In this document: positions 36,386-47,525 of the stretch, piece after piece
Numbering within the stretch: the stretch's first letter is position 1
How the letters are laid out: every line of letters begins with the position of its first letter
NCBI GenBank assembly: GCA_036172665.1
Contig: CM069871.1
Coordinates: 9,052,001 to 9,116,000, forward strand
Length of the DNA stretch: 64,000 bases
Direction: 5' to 3'
From: Prosopocoilus inquinatus
Taxonomy: Eukaryota > Arthropoda > Insecta > Coleoptera > Lucanidae
The notes under the pieces: model-generated
What the model saw: the letters and a program-made list of their open reading frames with translations, nothing else
What the model was told of the DNA's origin: nothing
Database searches by the model: none
Translations under genes and position numbers: made by a program

Positions 36386-37660
36386 TTAGTGATTCAATTT
36401 CAAATAAAATCACAAAAAAAAACAACCCGTCATGATATCACTAAACTTTCGACAGATTTGAAATCAGCTGTCAAAAAGTTTAGCAGATAACAATATTAAC
36501 CATTTTCAACAGATTTGAACGCAGCTGTCAAAAAATTTAATAGAAGATTCTCCACGAATAGAATTCTATTTTTGTGACGTCGCATCGTCACTAGATTACT
36601 AAATTGCTTATCGTACGGCGACTGTTTGCCGTTGCTAGGCAACGTGACGTCAGAAAAATAAAGTCCTATTTGTCGTGATCCCTGCAATGATTGGCAGTGA
36701 TCCAGCGTCGACATCACTAAACTGGCAACATTAGGCATGATGATTGTTGGTAAAGAAGATCTCGTTTTAGATCGCTAATAATTATTTTACGACCGAAGCT
36801 ACATTAAAAAATCCGGCCGTGGAAGCCTTCAAACTTACCTGAGTGATAGTTAAATGAAAAAAATAAATCACTAGATATGTTACTAAATCGACTGCGATAT
36901 CACTAAATTTCATTAGAAACAAATGCCAATAAATGAAACTGTAATTTGTAATTTGCTGAATATTTTTTATGTATCAACTTTTTACTTAAGCGTTTTAGGA
37001 TTGGCAACACTGGTTTCGGAATTAGAAATTAGAATACCTAAAAATACGAAACAGAACTGGTTGTAGTTTTTTTGTCAAAAACATAAACGAGGGACGATTA
37101 TTTATTTAACAAATTCGAAAAACAAATATTGTCGATAAAGAAAGTTGTGACTTTTATGCTTGGCGAACGTGGATAAATAATTTATTGCATACAAAATGAC
37201 AGAATATAAACAGAATCAACTGAAACAAGACAATTATTTGTCATTGAACAAGCCGGTCATGATTTCACTAAATTTTCGACGTTAGAAATTGCCTGAAACA
37301 ACAAACAACAAAAAGTCACCTAATCTACCGTTAAAATTACTAAATTGGTAAAATCTAGCACGAGTATTGTCGGTAATGAAGGACTCTCTTTTTTATTATT
37401 GATGAGTATTATTCATGAGTGACGCTCTTTCGAGCGCCCGAAAAGCACGGACTCTTCAAGGTTATCTAAGTTATCTTTAAATTAAAAGAAAAATACTAGA
37501 TATATCACTAAATCGTTTGCGAAATAACTGAATCTCAGTCACTATGGTATACTAAAAAGTAAATTCTAAAATTTGTCTGAGATTTCAGAAGAAAGTCACC
37601 AGATCTACTGACAAAATTAGGTACTAAGTTGGCAACGCTGCACGCGTACTTCACGAACGT

Positions 37661-38429
37661 AAAAAAATGAGAGGCGCGAAATTTAAACTGTTCTCAATTA
37701 TTTTTTTTTAATCCTCCATAAATTAAACGCAATGCTATTGATGGTTTTTGTTTTTTGTTTTTCTTTTTCTGACTACGTACAGTGGCGATTATCCTAATCG
37801 AGGCCACTGTGAGCCGACTGCGCCTTTATTAACGCTGGTAGTAAAGGTGACAGAACTGTCAATCGGTCTCGATTAGCTTGATCACGACTATACAAGATTG
37901 GTTCAAATAAATAATCAACACACCAACAGTATTCGAATCGGCGAGCGAACTTCAGGGATCTAACTTGTGGCCAATTCTCTTTCTGACTGTTTTAAGCGAC
38001 AACACTTTAAGCATTTCACTCCTCTACGTTCTTTACAGTTAACGTTATCATAAGATTAAATAAATTAATCGAAAGCAAAATCTGCTTAGGTTCATGTTTG
38101 ATGTCGAATGATGACAACCAATAAATGAAGACAACAGATGGCGCTTTTAATAACACAGTAAATCAGAGGATTGTAATTAATGTTATTCTGTACAACGGGT
38201 TCTATTCGATGCATCCATGTTTCTGCTAGCTTTATTATTGTGTGGACGTTATGCTAAAAATGTTGAAGCGTCGCAAACAAGCAATTAAATTAAATATTTT
38301 TATAGGTTAAGCAAATGACATTCTAACGTTCTTCTTTTAACAGGGCCCTTCACAAAACTTCCGCTAGGTGTCAGCCATTCATATTGAACATATTCATTAT
38401 CTACTATCACTTTGTAAAAAAAAATAATA
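37661..38429. other. Non-coding DNA
   Basis: AT-rich with a small inverted repeat around 37780-37890 (CCTAATCGAGGCC and GGTCTCGATTAGC). No gene is seen. Confidence 0.5.
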
Positions 38430-38431
38430 TA

Positions 38432-39107
38432 CCGGGTGTCCCGCGCCATGTGCTCACCCTTCTAGAATCTTTATTTATTAATCGACTAATCTGAATTTTG
38501 GAGACGATAAATTAAACAAAAAATGGAATTTTTTGACATCTGTCAGCCGTCATAGGACTTTCTTATCAAGATCAACTTTCTTATTTTTTAAATGAAACAT
38601 CCTACATATTTTTACAAATTTGAAATTTACAGATCATTATGAGTCCGAATACGTATCAGAGAGCTAAAAAACATATAAGTTTCTATTAAAAAAAATGAGT
38701 TACGACCTAATGAAAATTTCTAATACTGTAAAAATGTCAAAAATCAAAATGCCATCAAAGGAGTGATTTTTTCGAAACACTTGATCGCATTAGATCGAAA
38801 AAATGCGATTCATAGCTTTCAAGATTGAAAAGGAAAAAAGTTTTTTTGTCGTTGTCATGGAAACCAAAATTATCAATTGATTCGAAGTAGTAATGATCCG
38901 TAGATTTTAAATATATAAAAATATATAGGCAGTTCTATTTAAAATAAGAAAGTTGATATCACTTCCGGTGAAACCGGAAGTCCTATGACGACTAGCAGTA
39001 AGTCGAAATATTCCATTTTCTGTTTCATTTATTGTCTCCAAAACTCAGGTTGCTCGAATAATAAATAAGGATTCTAGAAGGGTGAGCAAATGGCGCGAGA
39101 CACCCGG
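38432..39107. mobile_element. 676-bp long-TIR MITE (CCGGGTGTC ends, TA flanks)
   Basis: The left end CCGGGTGTCCCGCGCCATGT runs on to TTTTGGAGACGATAAATT. The inverted right arm ends ACACCCGG-complement at 39107. TA flanks both (38430-38431 and 39108-39109). TIR homology extends at least 85 bp, with further inverted pairing inside (ATCAACTTTCTTAT with ATAAGAAAGTTGAT). No coding frame. Isolated ends of the same type occur near 47146 and 58310 (CACCCGGTATAA). Confidence 0.85.
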
Positions 39108-39109
39108 TA

Positions 39110-40208
39110 TATCATGTCATAGAGGTCTAGGTCTAGCCACGTCTAGCAATAAACGATAAAAAAAAACAAAAAGCAATCAATCTGCTTAGCTTAACGTCAA
39201 GGTAAGGTAATTAAAAGTTATATTTTTAGCTCTTTCTGAGGTATTTTCTTTTTTTTTTCATAACCTTTCTGTAATTATCACGAGCAAGACCTGTCAGACT
39301 AAAATGACGAATGAACGTCGCTGGGAGAAATAAACCTGTCACTCTCTTGCACATTAAGTTTGCATAAAGCTATATCGTTTTTGGTTGTTTGAATCAATCA
39401 CAATTTTATTTAAAGGCGATTTTAATCACTATTTTCAAGATGAGAGTTGTTGTTCGGCTTCTTAATTTTGTTTGAAGTTTTTACGATTTTTTAAAGTGCC
39501 GAAAACTGGGTCCAAAGTCCACCACAACTATTCTCTCGTAGTAATCTCTATAATAAGATGTACACTCACAGCTCGCAGCAAAGTTTATTAAAATTTGGCA
39601 ATTAAAATTCACAACGACTCGTCGTTTACGGCCAAGGTTTTGTTTTCGCAGATGAACGTTCCAATTAAGACTTACCAACACATCTTCCAACTAAGAGCTG
39701 CGAATTTGTTTTAAAAGCTCGCCGAACAAACAATTAAAAGTTTCAGGTACGTTTTATTTATGTGTTCGCACGAGTTAATTAGCGGAACGTTAAGCTTCGC
39801 TCCGCGTAATTTGGGGAAAATTTAATAGCCGACCGCATTTACTATTTAATTTAATTTAATTTAATTTGTGAGTTTCATGACCGTTCGTAAATATTCCGGC
39901 TTAAAAATTTTCCTTTTCCGGCCGCACCACGGTTTAATTACGCGCGCCGTTAAGTAAATCTGTTTTGTCGAAGGAGGCAAGGAGTCATTAATTATGATAA
40001 TTTCAAAATCAAATAAGTAATTTTATGCCGTGGAAAGGTAAACGGTAAAGTAGACGGGGGTAATGAAGCTTTAAGCGTTTACCATAAATTATTACACCTA
40101 AGTGGCTTAGCAACAAATTTGCAACTTTGTGGGGTTATTGAGGGCGTAAAATGGGCGTGCGAACTTGAGGGAATTCACAGGTTCGTTATTTCATGTATTC
40201 TAAAGGAG
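39110..40208. other. Non-coding DNA with one donor-like site
   Basis: No gene is supportable. On the minus strand a strong donor-like GTTG|GTAAGTC lies at about 39680-39670, at the end of a short open stretch. A (TTTAA)n run lies at about 39846-39868. The region 39780-39960 is less AT-rich. Confidence 0.4.
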
Positions 40209-40430
40209 TTAAAATTGGAAAGCAGCTAATTTTCGCAGTTGCTTCAAATAAAATAAATAGGAAATTGAGTAGCCATTTGTTAGCTCACGCGATAACTGGT
40301 GATTTTTTTCTGTGCCATCTATAAAAGTCTCCGGCAGCTTATCCATCAAAAAAATTAATTTCAAGGTGTCAGCTTGATAAAGTGAGTGAGCGACAGGCAA
40401 CTTTTCAAAATGTACTTCATCGTATAACTC
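40209..40430 (-). CDS. Candidate coding exon, gene unrecognised
   Basis: A minus-strand frame of 73 codons begins immediately after a strong acceptor (TTATCTTTTCAG, ending at 40431) and stops at 40209. The peptide starts ELYDEVHFEKLPVAHSLYQ and contains LIFLMDKLPETFIDGTEKN; codon use looks protein-like. An internal GTGAGC at about 40285 could be a donor, which would make the exon about 145 bp. I recognise no family. About 50 bp upstream the locus is interrupted by the hAT-like element at 40488-42438. Beyond that the same strand holds an open frame ending CVSGREGSVVFYVLLNFIE (42540-42445). Removing the element leaves a possible GTGATG...TTTTCAG intron of ordinary insect length. A decayed gene or chance ORF is possible. 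Confidence 0.35.
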   Translation of the reverse strand, partial: ELYDEVHFEKLPVAHSLYQADTLKLIFLMDKLPETFIDGTEKNHQLSRELTNGYSISYLFYLKQLRKLAAFQF

Positions 40431-40650
40431 CTGAAAAGATAATAAAAACTATAATAATTTATTGCAGGCCACAACTGCCATCACAATCATAGGCGCCGCT
40501 TCGTCGGGTGCAGGGGCCTCGTGCACCCGACAAATGATTTTGTTGGGTGCAAAAGTATTAGAGAGCACCCGACAAAGTAGTGTCATGGCAGTGTCTTTTT
40601 ATTTAATGAATTCAAAGAACACAGTTTTTTTAAAAAAATACAGCATACTT

Positions 40651-40786
40651 GCGTTTTCTACTGACGTGCACTGCGTGCGTGCGTACTCACAGTATCTCCA
40701 TCTTCTTCTAACCTCATATAATAAAATGAGTTGGAGATACTCTTAGTGTACACTTAGCGCGTATAGTGTACGTCAGTAGAAAACGC
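40651..40786. repeat. Foldback nested in the hAT-like element
   Basis: GCGTTTTCTACTGACGTGCA and its inverse at 40766-40786 bracket a second inverted pair (GTATCTCCATC, then GGAGATAC). About 136 bp. Confidence 0.8.
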
Positions 40787-41086
40787 TATTAGTGTATTAT
40801 TTGTTCACAAATCAAAAACCCACCACCCATTGCATTATGTTAGTATAAAACACAGTCCCCTGTAAAATATTTTCAAAATACTAAGCCGGGATGAGGAAAA
40901 ACTTTTCTTTCCTCCTCCCTGACACTAAGTTGGTAAGATAATTTTAATACTTATCTTATTATCTTATTCACATTTATGTTCGTCGTAAGAATCCTTTTCA
41001 ATGCCACACAAATGGAAAAAATCTTTTCACTGTTAAAATGAAAGATGCCCTTAATTAAATTATCGTAATTTTTATAAATTCTTATT

Positions 41087-42206
41087 TGGAAAACAGAACG
41101 CAGGCTGTTTCCGTGAACAATGTAATGTCTTCATTTCGAATTATACATTCTGGAGCGCCACAGGGATCAATATTTGGGCCAATTCTGTATACTCTGTAAA
41201 CATCAGATTTTCGCGAGCAGATTAAATTTTGTTCAACTCATTGTTACGCTGACGATACTCAAATTTATTATAGTTACCAACCAGCCGACTTACCTGCAGC
41301 TTCTATTTTAATAAATGAGGAAATTCAACATTTAGTCACTATATCAAATAACCATTCTTTACATATCAATCCACACAAGTCATCTGCAATAATATTCGGC
41401 AGTTCCAAAGACCGGCAGCGGGCCGTAGACAGTATAAATATAAGTATTGATAATACCAATATTTCAGTTACCGAAACAGTTAAAAGTTTAGGTGTAATTA
41501 TTGATAATAACTTAAGATTTACATCATATATTAATAAGTTAATACAAAAATCGTATTCGGTGTTAAGACGTTTATGCATGAATCGACAATCTCTTCCTTT
41601 AGGATTGAGAATCCAGTTATGCGATTTATTGGTGTTATCTTTCTTCAATTATTGTGATGCTGTCTACGGCCCATGTTTGGATGTTTTAAACTGTCAAAGA
41701 ATACAAAAAGTACAGAATTCTTGTCTTCGTTTTATCTATGGACTCAGGACAAGAGACCATGTGTCAATGAAACTGCAACAAGCAGGTTGGCTTAACATGG
41801 CTAACAGAAGGTTACTCCACACAGCTTGTTTGATACATAAAGTGTTTATTACTTCATTTCCTTCGTATCTTAGCGTATTATTAAATCCGAGGTACTTATA
41901 TCATGACAAAAATTTGCGACGTATTAGTACATTGCACATAACTCCCCACACCACTTCGCTTTAGAAAGATTATTTTCATATAATGCTGTAAAGATCTACA
42001 ATTCTATATCACATGAGATTAGGTCTCTGCCGCTTACTAGTTTTAAGAAAAGATATCGTGATTATCTTCTGTCCATGCAAAACTGACTGTGTGTTCCATG
42101 GCGTACGTATGTGTATAAATTTTATATGTAACATGTAAGTTAGATGCTGGACTTGGTTGAGTGGTACAGCAGCATTGCTGAACTCCGCCAAGTAAAATAA
42201 AGGCAA

Positions 42207-42237
<31 letters not shown>
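41087..42237 (+). pseudogene. 5'-truncated non-LTR retrotransposon (RT C-terminal part)
   Basis: The frame gives SGAPQGSIFGPILYTL, then one in-frame stop (TAA, about 41198), then CYADDTQIYYSY (the catalytic YADD), SLHINPHKSSAIIFGS, VKSLGVIIDNNLRFTSYI and a thumb-like region to about 41960. There a frameshift moves the rest (HHFALERLFSYNAVKIYNSI) into another frame, with a final stop at 42084-42086. A short 3'UTR with AATAAAGG ends in a (TTA)n tail at about 42210-42236. The motifs place it in the Jockey/CR1/I-like non-LTR group; the exact clade is uncertain. The N-terminal RT, endonuclease and ORF1 are absent. It is inserted in the hAT-like element. Confidence 0.85.
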
Positions 42238-42238
<1 letters not shown>

Positions 42239-42446
42239 AAATTCAGAACTCATAACCTAGTCATTTATTTCATATACTTGTCACTTTGTTCTCGAGTTCT
42301 TAACTATTGTTATAGTTGTATTTTTCATAAGGCAGTGGTCTTTTAATTTATGAATAAGTCATATTATACACATTATAAACTGAACTAGGTACCGACAAAA
42401 ATTGCACCCGACAATATTTGCAAAATCCGGCGCCTATGATCACAAT

Positions 42447-43199
42447 CCGATATATTTCAATAAAGTTCAACAGGACGTAAAAAACAACACTGCCTTCACG
42501 GCCACTGACACAGTTTAATAATTGCTGGATAATTTTAATTTCTTTAATCATTTTTATAAATAGGTACAGGGTGCTGCATTTTGAAACGCAACATAGGAAA
42601 TCCCATGTTAATTTAAAGGCTTTCGAATATTGGCTTCCCTAATTATTTTACAGCAAAATTTTATTTAAATTTCTTAAAGTACTCCTCAAGATGAATCTGT
42701 CTGTTGAGTTTCAGAATTTTTCATACGCTGAGTTTTGAGATATTTAAAGAAAGATTCTGAAACTAAATTCAATTTACGCCAAACGGTATTATACAGATTG
42801 GTATAACTTGTTACATAACCAATAGACGACAAAAACTTTACCCCAATCGTTACCTACTAGTTTTTGTTTTAGTAAAATAAAAGGAACCCAAATAACAATA
42901 GACTATAGGCTGTACTCGCAGAATCTAGGAGTATTAAAACAATAATCGCTCCAAACTGCCAAATCGTTATATAATTAATTACAATTCGAACGGTAACGTC
43001 GCTGTTAACTGTCGCCAAACATCGCTTTACTTCTCTGAATGAGGTACGTTTCAAGATTCGAATGTCTTGACAGATATACAACGACGCTCACCATAAATGA
43101 TACCATTTGACAGTTTCGTAGACCTTACGCTGAATGTTCTTAAGGGTGTGGTTCGCATGCAAGAGTATCATTTAAGTTGAGCATCATAGTACATTTCAA
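42447..43199. other. Non-coding DNA with a TE end and a possible upstream exon
   Basis: Minus-strand open stretch 42540-42445 is the possible upstream partner of the 40209-40430 exon. A TACAGGGTGCTGCATTTTGA transposon end lies at about 42565. The minus-strand frame 42869-43081 shows hydrophobic stretches but no recognisable domain. Confidence 0.4.
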
Positions 43200-43733
43200 G
43201 ATACTCGCGTTTAGCTTAGAATGTGTCGGGTGGGGTTGCCAACTTCTAAGTTTCGTAAATCGGATCGTTATCTTTGAAAACCTGGAACCATAGCTTGGAA
43301 TATGTCCAAAAGAAAACCGAGACTTTTTGAAGCGTTAAAGAAAAATTTTTTTTTATAAAAAAAAAGATAGATTTGCAGCGCAATAACGTACTCGCCGAGT
43401 CATACATGATTCGCAGTCAGTGTTGCCAGACGAATAAAAGATTTCCCCAAATATTTCAATTGGAAGCAGCAAACTTGAAGAGATTCTGGTACACATTAAA
43501 TTTATTCTTCTAATTGAAAAGAAACATTTCAATCATTTAGTTATTTACTTCTTATGTTTATCAATAAATTACACACAAAAAATAGACAACTGCTAAAAAA
43601 AAAATCGGGATGCGGGACAAAGGCTTTGAATTCGGGACATAACGCAAAATGCGTGACGGTTGGTATCTAGATTTGATGTTGCAGCTCTAATCATTTTGAT
43701 TGCAATTCTATCGTATCAACATAATATTTTAAA

Positions 43734-43860
43734 CATAAAATAGCGACATCCTATGACCGCTACGTCTCTGCTGATGAAGCCCCAAACAGGGCTGAAATAG
43801 CTGTACAGAGGCTGCTCGAGGTTTTCACTGCAATCAAAAACGATTTGCAACAAAAGTTTT
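43734..43860 (+). mobile_element. 127-bp ribozyme element, copy B, with 10-bp target duplication
   Basis: The insert is bounded by identical ATATTTTAAA at 43724-43733 and 43861-43870. The uninterrupted hAT copy at 11.9 kb shows the pre-insertion order (compare about 11937-11961). It begins CATAAAATAGCGACATCC and ends GATTTGCAACAAAAGTTTT. It contains a complete hammerhead-like motif. No coding capacity, so it must move in trans if it moves. The target duplication suggests retrotransposition or another staggered-cut mechanism. Confidence 0.75.
43764..43812 (+). ncRNA. Hammerhead ribozyme (type I, minimal stem III), best copy
   Basis: Stem I 5' arm 43764-43770 (GTCTCTG), core CTGATGA 43771-43777, stem II 43778-43782 with 43789-43793 (AGCCC/GGGCT, six-base loop), GAA 43794-43796, stem III 43797-43804 (ATAGCTGT, self-complementary with one G-U), A 43805 preceding predicted cleavage, stem I 3' arm 43806-43812 (CAGAGGC). 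Stem I gives seven consecutive pairs, one of them G-U. All invariant core positions are present. The zero- or four-base stem III loop is typical of hammerheads that work as dimers or through loop contacts. Cleavage is predicted, not shown. Confidence 0.7.
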
Positions 43861-43945
43861 ATATTTTAAATAAAGTTTAAATGAAAAATGAAAATGTCTA
43901 AAAATCTTTTTTGAGATTTGAATTTTGAGGCGCATCTGAAATAAT

Positions 43946-45300
43946 TTCATAATTGAAAATTAAATTTAAAGCAGTTTCTCGGTTTTCTATGCATTAAACA
44001 ATAAAATTAGCTTTCATCACAAAAAAGAAAAACAAAACAAAATGCAATAATTAGAATTAATGATAAAAATTGATTCAACGTACAGTGAACTAAATTGATT
44101 TCTGAGCAATAATCATTCATTTTTATTCATACCATTTTCATCCAATCCCAAAATTATTTTCGAATGTATAAATTATGTTGACGATAAAAGTTACAAAAAA
44201 TTAAAAGTAAAAGATGCTAAATATTTAAAAATCAATTGGAAAGTAGCTGAATTAATCTCAAGGTCAACCCAACTCAACTCAAATGAACTCAATCTAACTC
44301 TATTTAACCAGAGGAAGAAATTAAAAATTCAAAAAAAAAAATTAAAAAGGAAAAAATTGAAAATCGCATAAAATTAAGCACCTTGAATTACAAAGTCAAC
44401 CCAACCAAACAACTGAACTCAATTCTGTTCAACCCATGCAAGAAAATTAAAAACAATAAAACAATTACAAATAAAAAAAAATAAAACTTAAACATTACAT
44501 CCGAAATTACAAGTTTCAAGGTCAATCCAATCCGATATAAGTCGACCCGAGTAAAAAATAGAAAAATTATTTAAAAATAAAAAAATTGGTTGTATGGATT
44601 AAAGTGAAGTTCGACCAATTTCAAGGTTAACCCGAATCAACTCAATTTAACCAACTTATTAGTGTATTATATCGTGTTTCAAGGTCAATCCAACCCAATT
44701 GAAGTCAATCTAACTCCATTCGACTCAAAATAAATTAAAAAATATTTAAACATAAAAAAATTGTTCAAATTTATAAGCGGATTAAAATGAAATTCAACTA
44801 ACTCAACTGAACTTAACCAACTTATATATACATATGGCAAAAAAGAACATAGTTACTTGCACATTAGAATGTGACTTTCGTTTTAAAGTCTTATGAAATC
44901 GGGCCTTAATAATGTATTTTATTATAGAGTCCTTTTTATTATGTACTTGTGTAACTTGACTTTGTATGTCAGAAACAGTCCAAGTAAAAAATTAAAAATG
45001 ATAAAAAGATCAAAAAGTAAAAAAAGAAACTAAAAAAGTGTAGAAAAAAAAACCTTAATAATTAAGAGAATATGAAACAAATAAAAAAGCTTTTTAAAAA
45101 TTAACTTTATAATTAAAATGCGATTTAACCGACGTCAAGGCCAATCCAACCCAACTGACTTCAACATAAGTCCGTTTAACACAAGTAAATAATTCAAAAT
45201 TACAAATAAAATTAAAAGTAAAAAATGTCAAAAATTACAAATAGATGAATATGAAAGTCAACTTAACCATACAAAGAATTTTAAATAAATAAATAAATAA
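43946..45300 (-). repeat. TCAAGGTCAACCCAA array, inverted orientation
   Basis: From about 44220, units with CTCAAGGTCAACCCAACTCA or TTTCAAGGTCAATCCAAYCC recur near 44258, 44515, 44690 and 45130, separated by A-rich spacers. It is the minus-orientation form of the 18.5-20.6 kb family. No gene is seen. Confidence 0.7.
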
Positions 45301-46298
45301 AAAAAAGAAAACCAAAAAATTCTCTTATAATCAGTGTGGGGATGGTTGTAGGGTTTTTTCCGCGCGCCCTTTCTACAGTGAATGTTTTTTTTTTCTTTCG
45401 TAAAATCTGAACTCTGTGTTCTGGGGAAAACTAATTACAAGATGTTATGAATTTATTGTTAAAAATTTGGCTTCCTGCACTTTTACGTCCATGTCACGAA
45501 ATCCCAAAATTCTCAACAAAAAAAAAAATGCGAAACCAAACACTCTCTGCCGTTTGATCCTAAAAATGTTTACTTGTGTTTCGGGTACTAATTAAATTAG
45601 GAGATACACATTTCCAGACGCGACGGTTGGTTCCTTTGAGAAAAAAAGAAGAAAATCTAAGAATCGGCGAGCTGTGCTATTATGAATTACCTACCTACAA
45701 AACAAACGCCTGCTAATTGCCAGGACGGGTTTCTAAATAATTGCCTGGTTGTATAAAAAACCGTCGCCTTATTATTATCTCCCGAATAAATTTCCGCTAT
45801 TAATATTTCAAGCGAGGCCGTCCGGGATGTCTTTTCCAAATTTCCGAATTTAAAACTTAAAAGTTGCGAATAAATTAAAGAGTTGTTTGGCTAGGGTGGC
45901 GGCGGCGGCGGCGGCGCGGCGCTAATATTCTCCGAGTATCATACCGCGACGAGACGCTCAGGTACTTCCCCCGTTGAAAGTTTCATTTCAAAACTCGTCG
46001 CGCCAGGAATGTTTCGGGCGAATTCTCGCGCTGGATTATTCTTCTAATTAATAATACACGTGGTGGATAAATTAACTTTGGGAGAAAAAAAAACTAATTA
46101 ATTCAAGCGAGTTATAATACACATTAAGGAACCTGTTTTTGAATGCGCTCCGGTGTTAATTAGCGGATTATAACATTTTTTTTTTTTAAACCGGACGTTC
46201 GTAAAGCTATGTTGTTTTACATACGTGCATAAATCGAGGGATTTGTCTGGTTGGTTTTTTTTTATGCGTTTGTGATGATGACGTGCTTAATTTCTAAT
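45301..46298. other. Unique-looking DNA with GC-rich patch
   Basis: A (GGC)n run at about 45896-45917 sits in a GC-moderate patch 45885-46040 that could be a promoter or enhancer; no ORF or splice evidence is seen. Elsewhere AT-rich. Confidence 0.45.
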
Positions 46299-46533
46299 GG
46301 CCGTTTGCACCATGTCTAGTTAAAAATTAAACCAGGTTTAACAGTAAACCTAGTTTGCACCGCGGCTTAAACCGTAGTTAAAAACTCGCTAAACAACTCA
46401 ACGTTAAACCATCACGGAAGGCGGATTAAATTGAGTTGGTTTAGCAAGTTTTTAACTATGGTTTAAGCCGCGGTGCAAACTGGGTTTACTGTTAAACCTG
46501 GTTTAATTTTTAACTAGACATGGTGCAAACGGC
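46299..46533. mobile_element. 235-bp near-perfect hairpin MITE
   Basis: The left end GGCCGTTTGCACCATGTCTA and its inverse at the right end continue inward almost the whole length (AACCAGGTTTAACAGTAAACC, GCACCGCGGCTTAAACC). About 100-bp arms enclose a short centre. No coding capacity. The flanking duplication is unclear (TAAT to the left, ATAAG to the right). Confidence 0.9.
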
Positions 46534-47525
46534 TATAAGTAATTCATTTTCAAAAGCGAAATGAAATCACGTCAGAAAACGAAACTTTATATGGCCCGCG
46601 ATGAAATAGACAAAGTTTGCTTGAAATTACTGTGGTGTGAGAGGGGGGGGGGGGGTTAGTTAAAACTTCATACATCAAGGAAAATAATGAGGTCATGACT
46701 AGGTGAGGGTGCGATGTTTGAAATTTATACGCGAAGAGGATTTGGAGTTGCACAATAATTGATTGGCGCAGTGAATTTTATGAGGAAAGTTTACTTGCGC
46801 CGCTGCAAAGTTAGGATGCAAGTTAAGAAGATATGTCTTTGTACCATGCGATCATTTATAAATTATAATTAGAGCCGAGTGTTATATTTGCCATACAGCT
46901 GGCAACACCGGCTTGCAGCTTGAAATTAAAACTTTAAAATTAATTGGCAGAATTGTGACGTTTTATTAAAAATGTTTAAGATTCGACATGAAACGGAAAC
47001 AATTACGAAAAGCATGCAATTTAATTGTCACTCCTCAAACACTGCAAAATGCATTGGAGAATATGAAAAGGCGAGTCGTTCGTTGCATTGAAGACAACAT
47101 TTTCAGCACCAATCACCGCCTCCTCTAATTATGAATTTCATTGGTCACCCGGTATAAAGTGTTCTGCTTGAAGCAAATTTAATTAAATTCTTTGCTCGAC
47201 TCGATACTTGCTGCGAACTTTTTCGTTCATTGATCGTCACCAATTTTATTTCCACCAACGTGGGAAAATTGAGTTTGTCTACCCACATGTGCAGGAAGCT
47301 CGGTGACACACACTACTTAATTCAACACGTTCGCTTTTGAGGTACCTATTAGAAAAAAAAGCCGCAATGAAGGTCAACCATGAAGAGTTTGCGCACAGAA
47401 ATCGCTCGTCATAAATGCCTGATTAATGGAAGCTGTCGTCAGGCTTTGAAAAGCATACCTAAACGAATGCGTTGATTTGCGTAGAGTGCCGTTTACAAAA
47501 CACGCAGTAAAATCTCTTCCATTCA
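46534..47525. other. Non-coding DNA
   Basis: A G10-run lies at about 46645. A CACCCGGTATAA transposon end lies at about 47146. No gene is seen; the minus-strand frame 46550-46753 is not recognisable. Confidence 0.45.

Larger units (their letters stand above)
33641..37660. repeat. Three-copy dispersed repeat block
   Basis: A segment starting TTAGGATTGGCARCACTG and including CGAAAAACAAATATTGTTGA plus ATGCTTGGCGAACGT recurs at about 33940-34150, 35830-36030 and 36985-37200. Companion segments (CACTAAATTGGCAAC) recur near 35717, 36713, 37331 and 37626. A second subfamily (GTTTGACTTTAGCGTCAATT) is duplicated at about 35128 and 35481. CGCCATCTG phrases recur near 34427, 34560 and 34648. No gene is seen. 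Confidence 0.7.
40488..42438. mobile_element. hAT-like transposon with perfect 8-bp target duplication
   Basis: Ends CATAGGCGCCG (left) and inverted GGCGCCTATG (right) are flanked by identical ATCACAAT (40480-40487 and 42439-42446). Subterminal TGTCGGGTGCA-like repeats occur several times near both ends. The 1951-bp body includes a LINE fragment and a small foldback, and no hAT transposase is seen. Confidence 0.85.
43200..43945. mobile_element. Inverted partial copy of the 11.8-kb hAT-like element
   Basis: Inverted similarity to 11880-12330 is clear: TTGCCRRCTTCTAAGTTTCG, GTGTTGCYRGACGAA, GGGATGCGG, GTTGCAGCTCTAA and TTTAAATGAAAAATGAAAAT appear in the same relative order. Terminal repeats are not preserved. 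It is interrupted by the 43734-43860 insertion and is therefore older than it. Confidence 0.75.
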
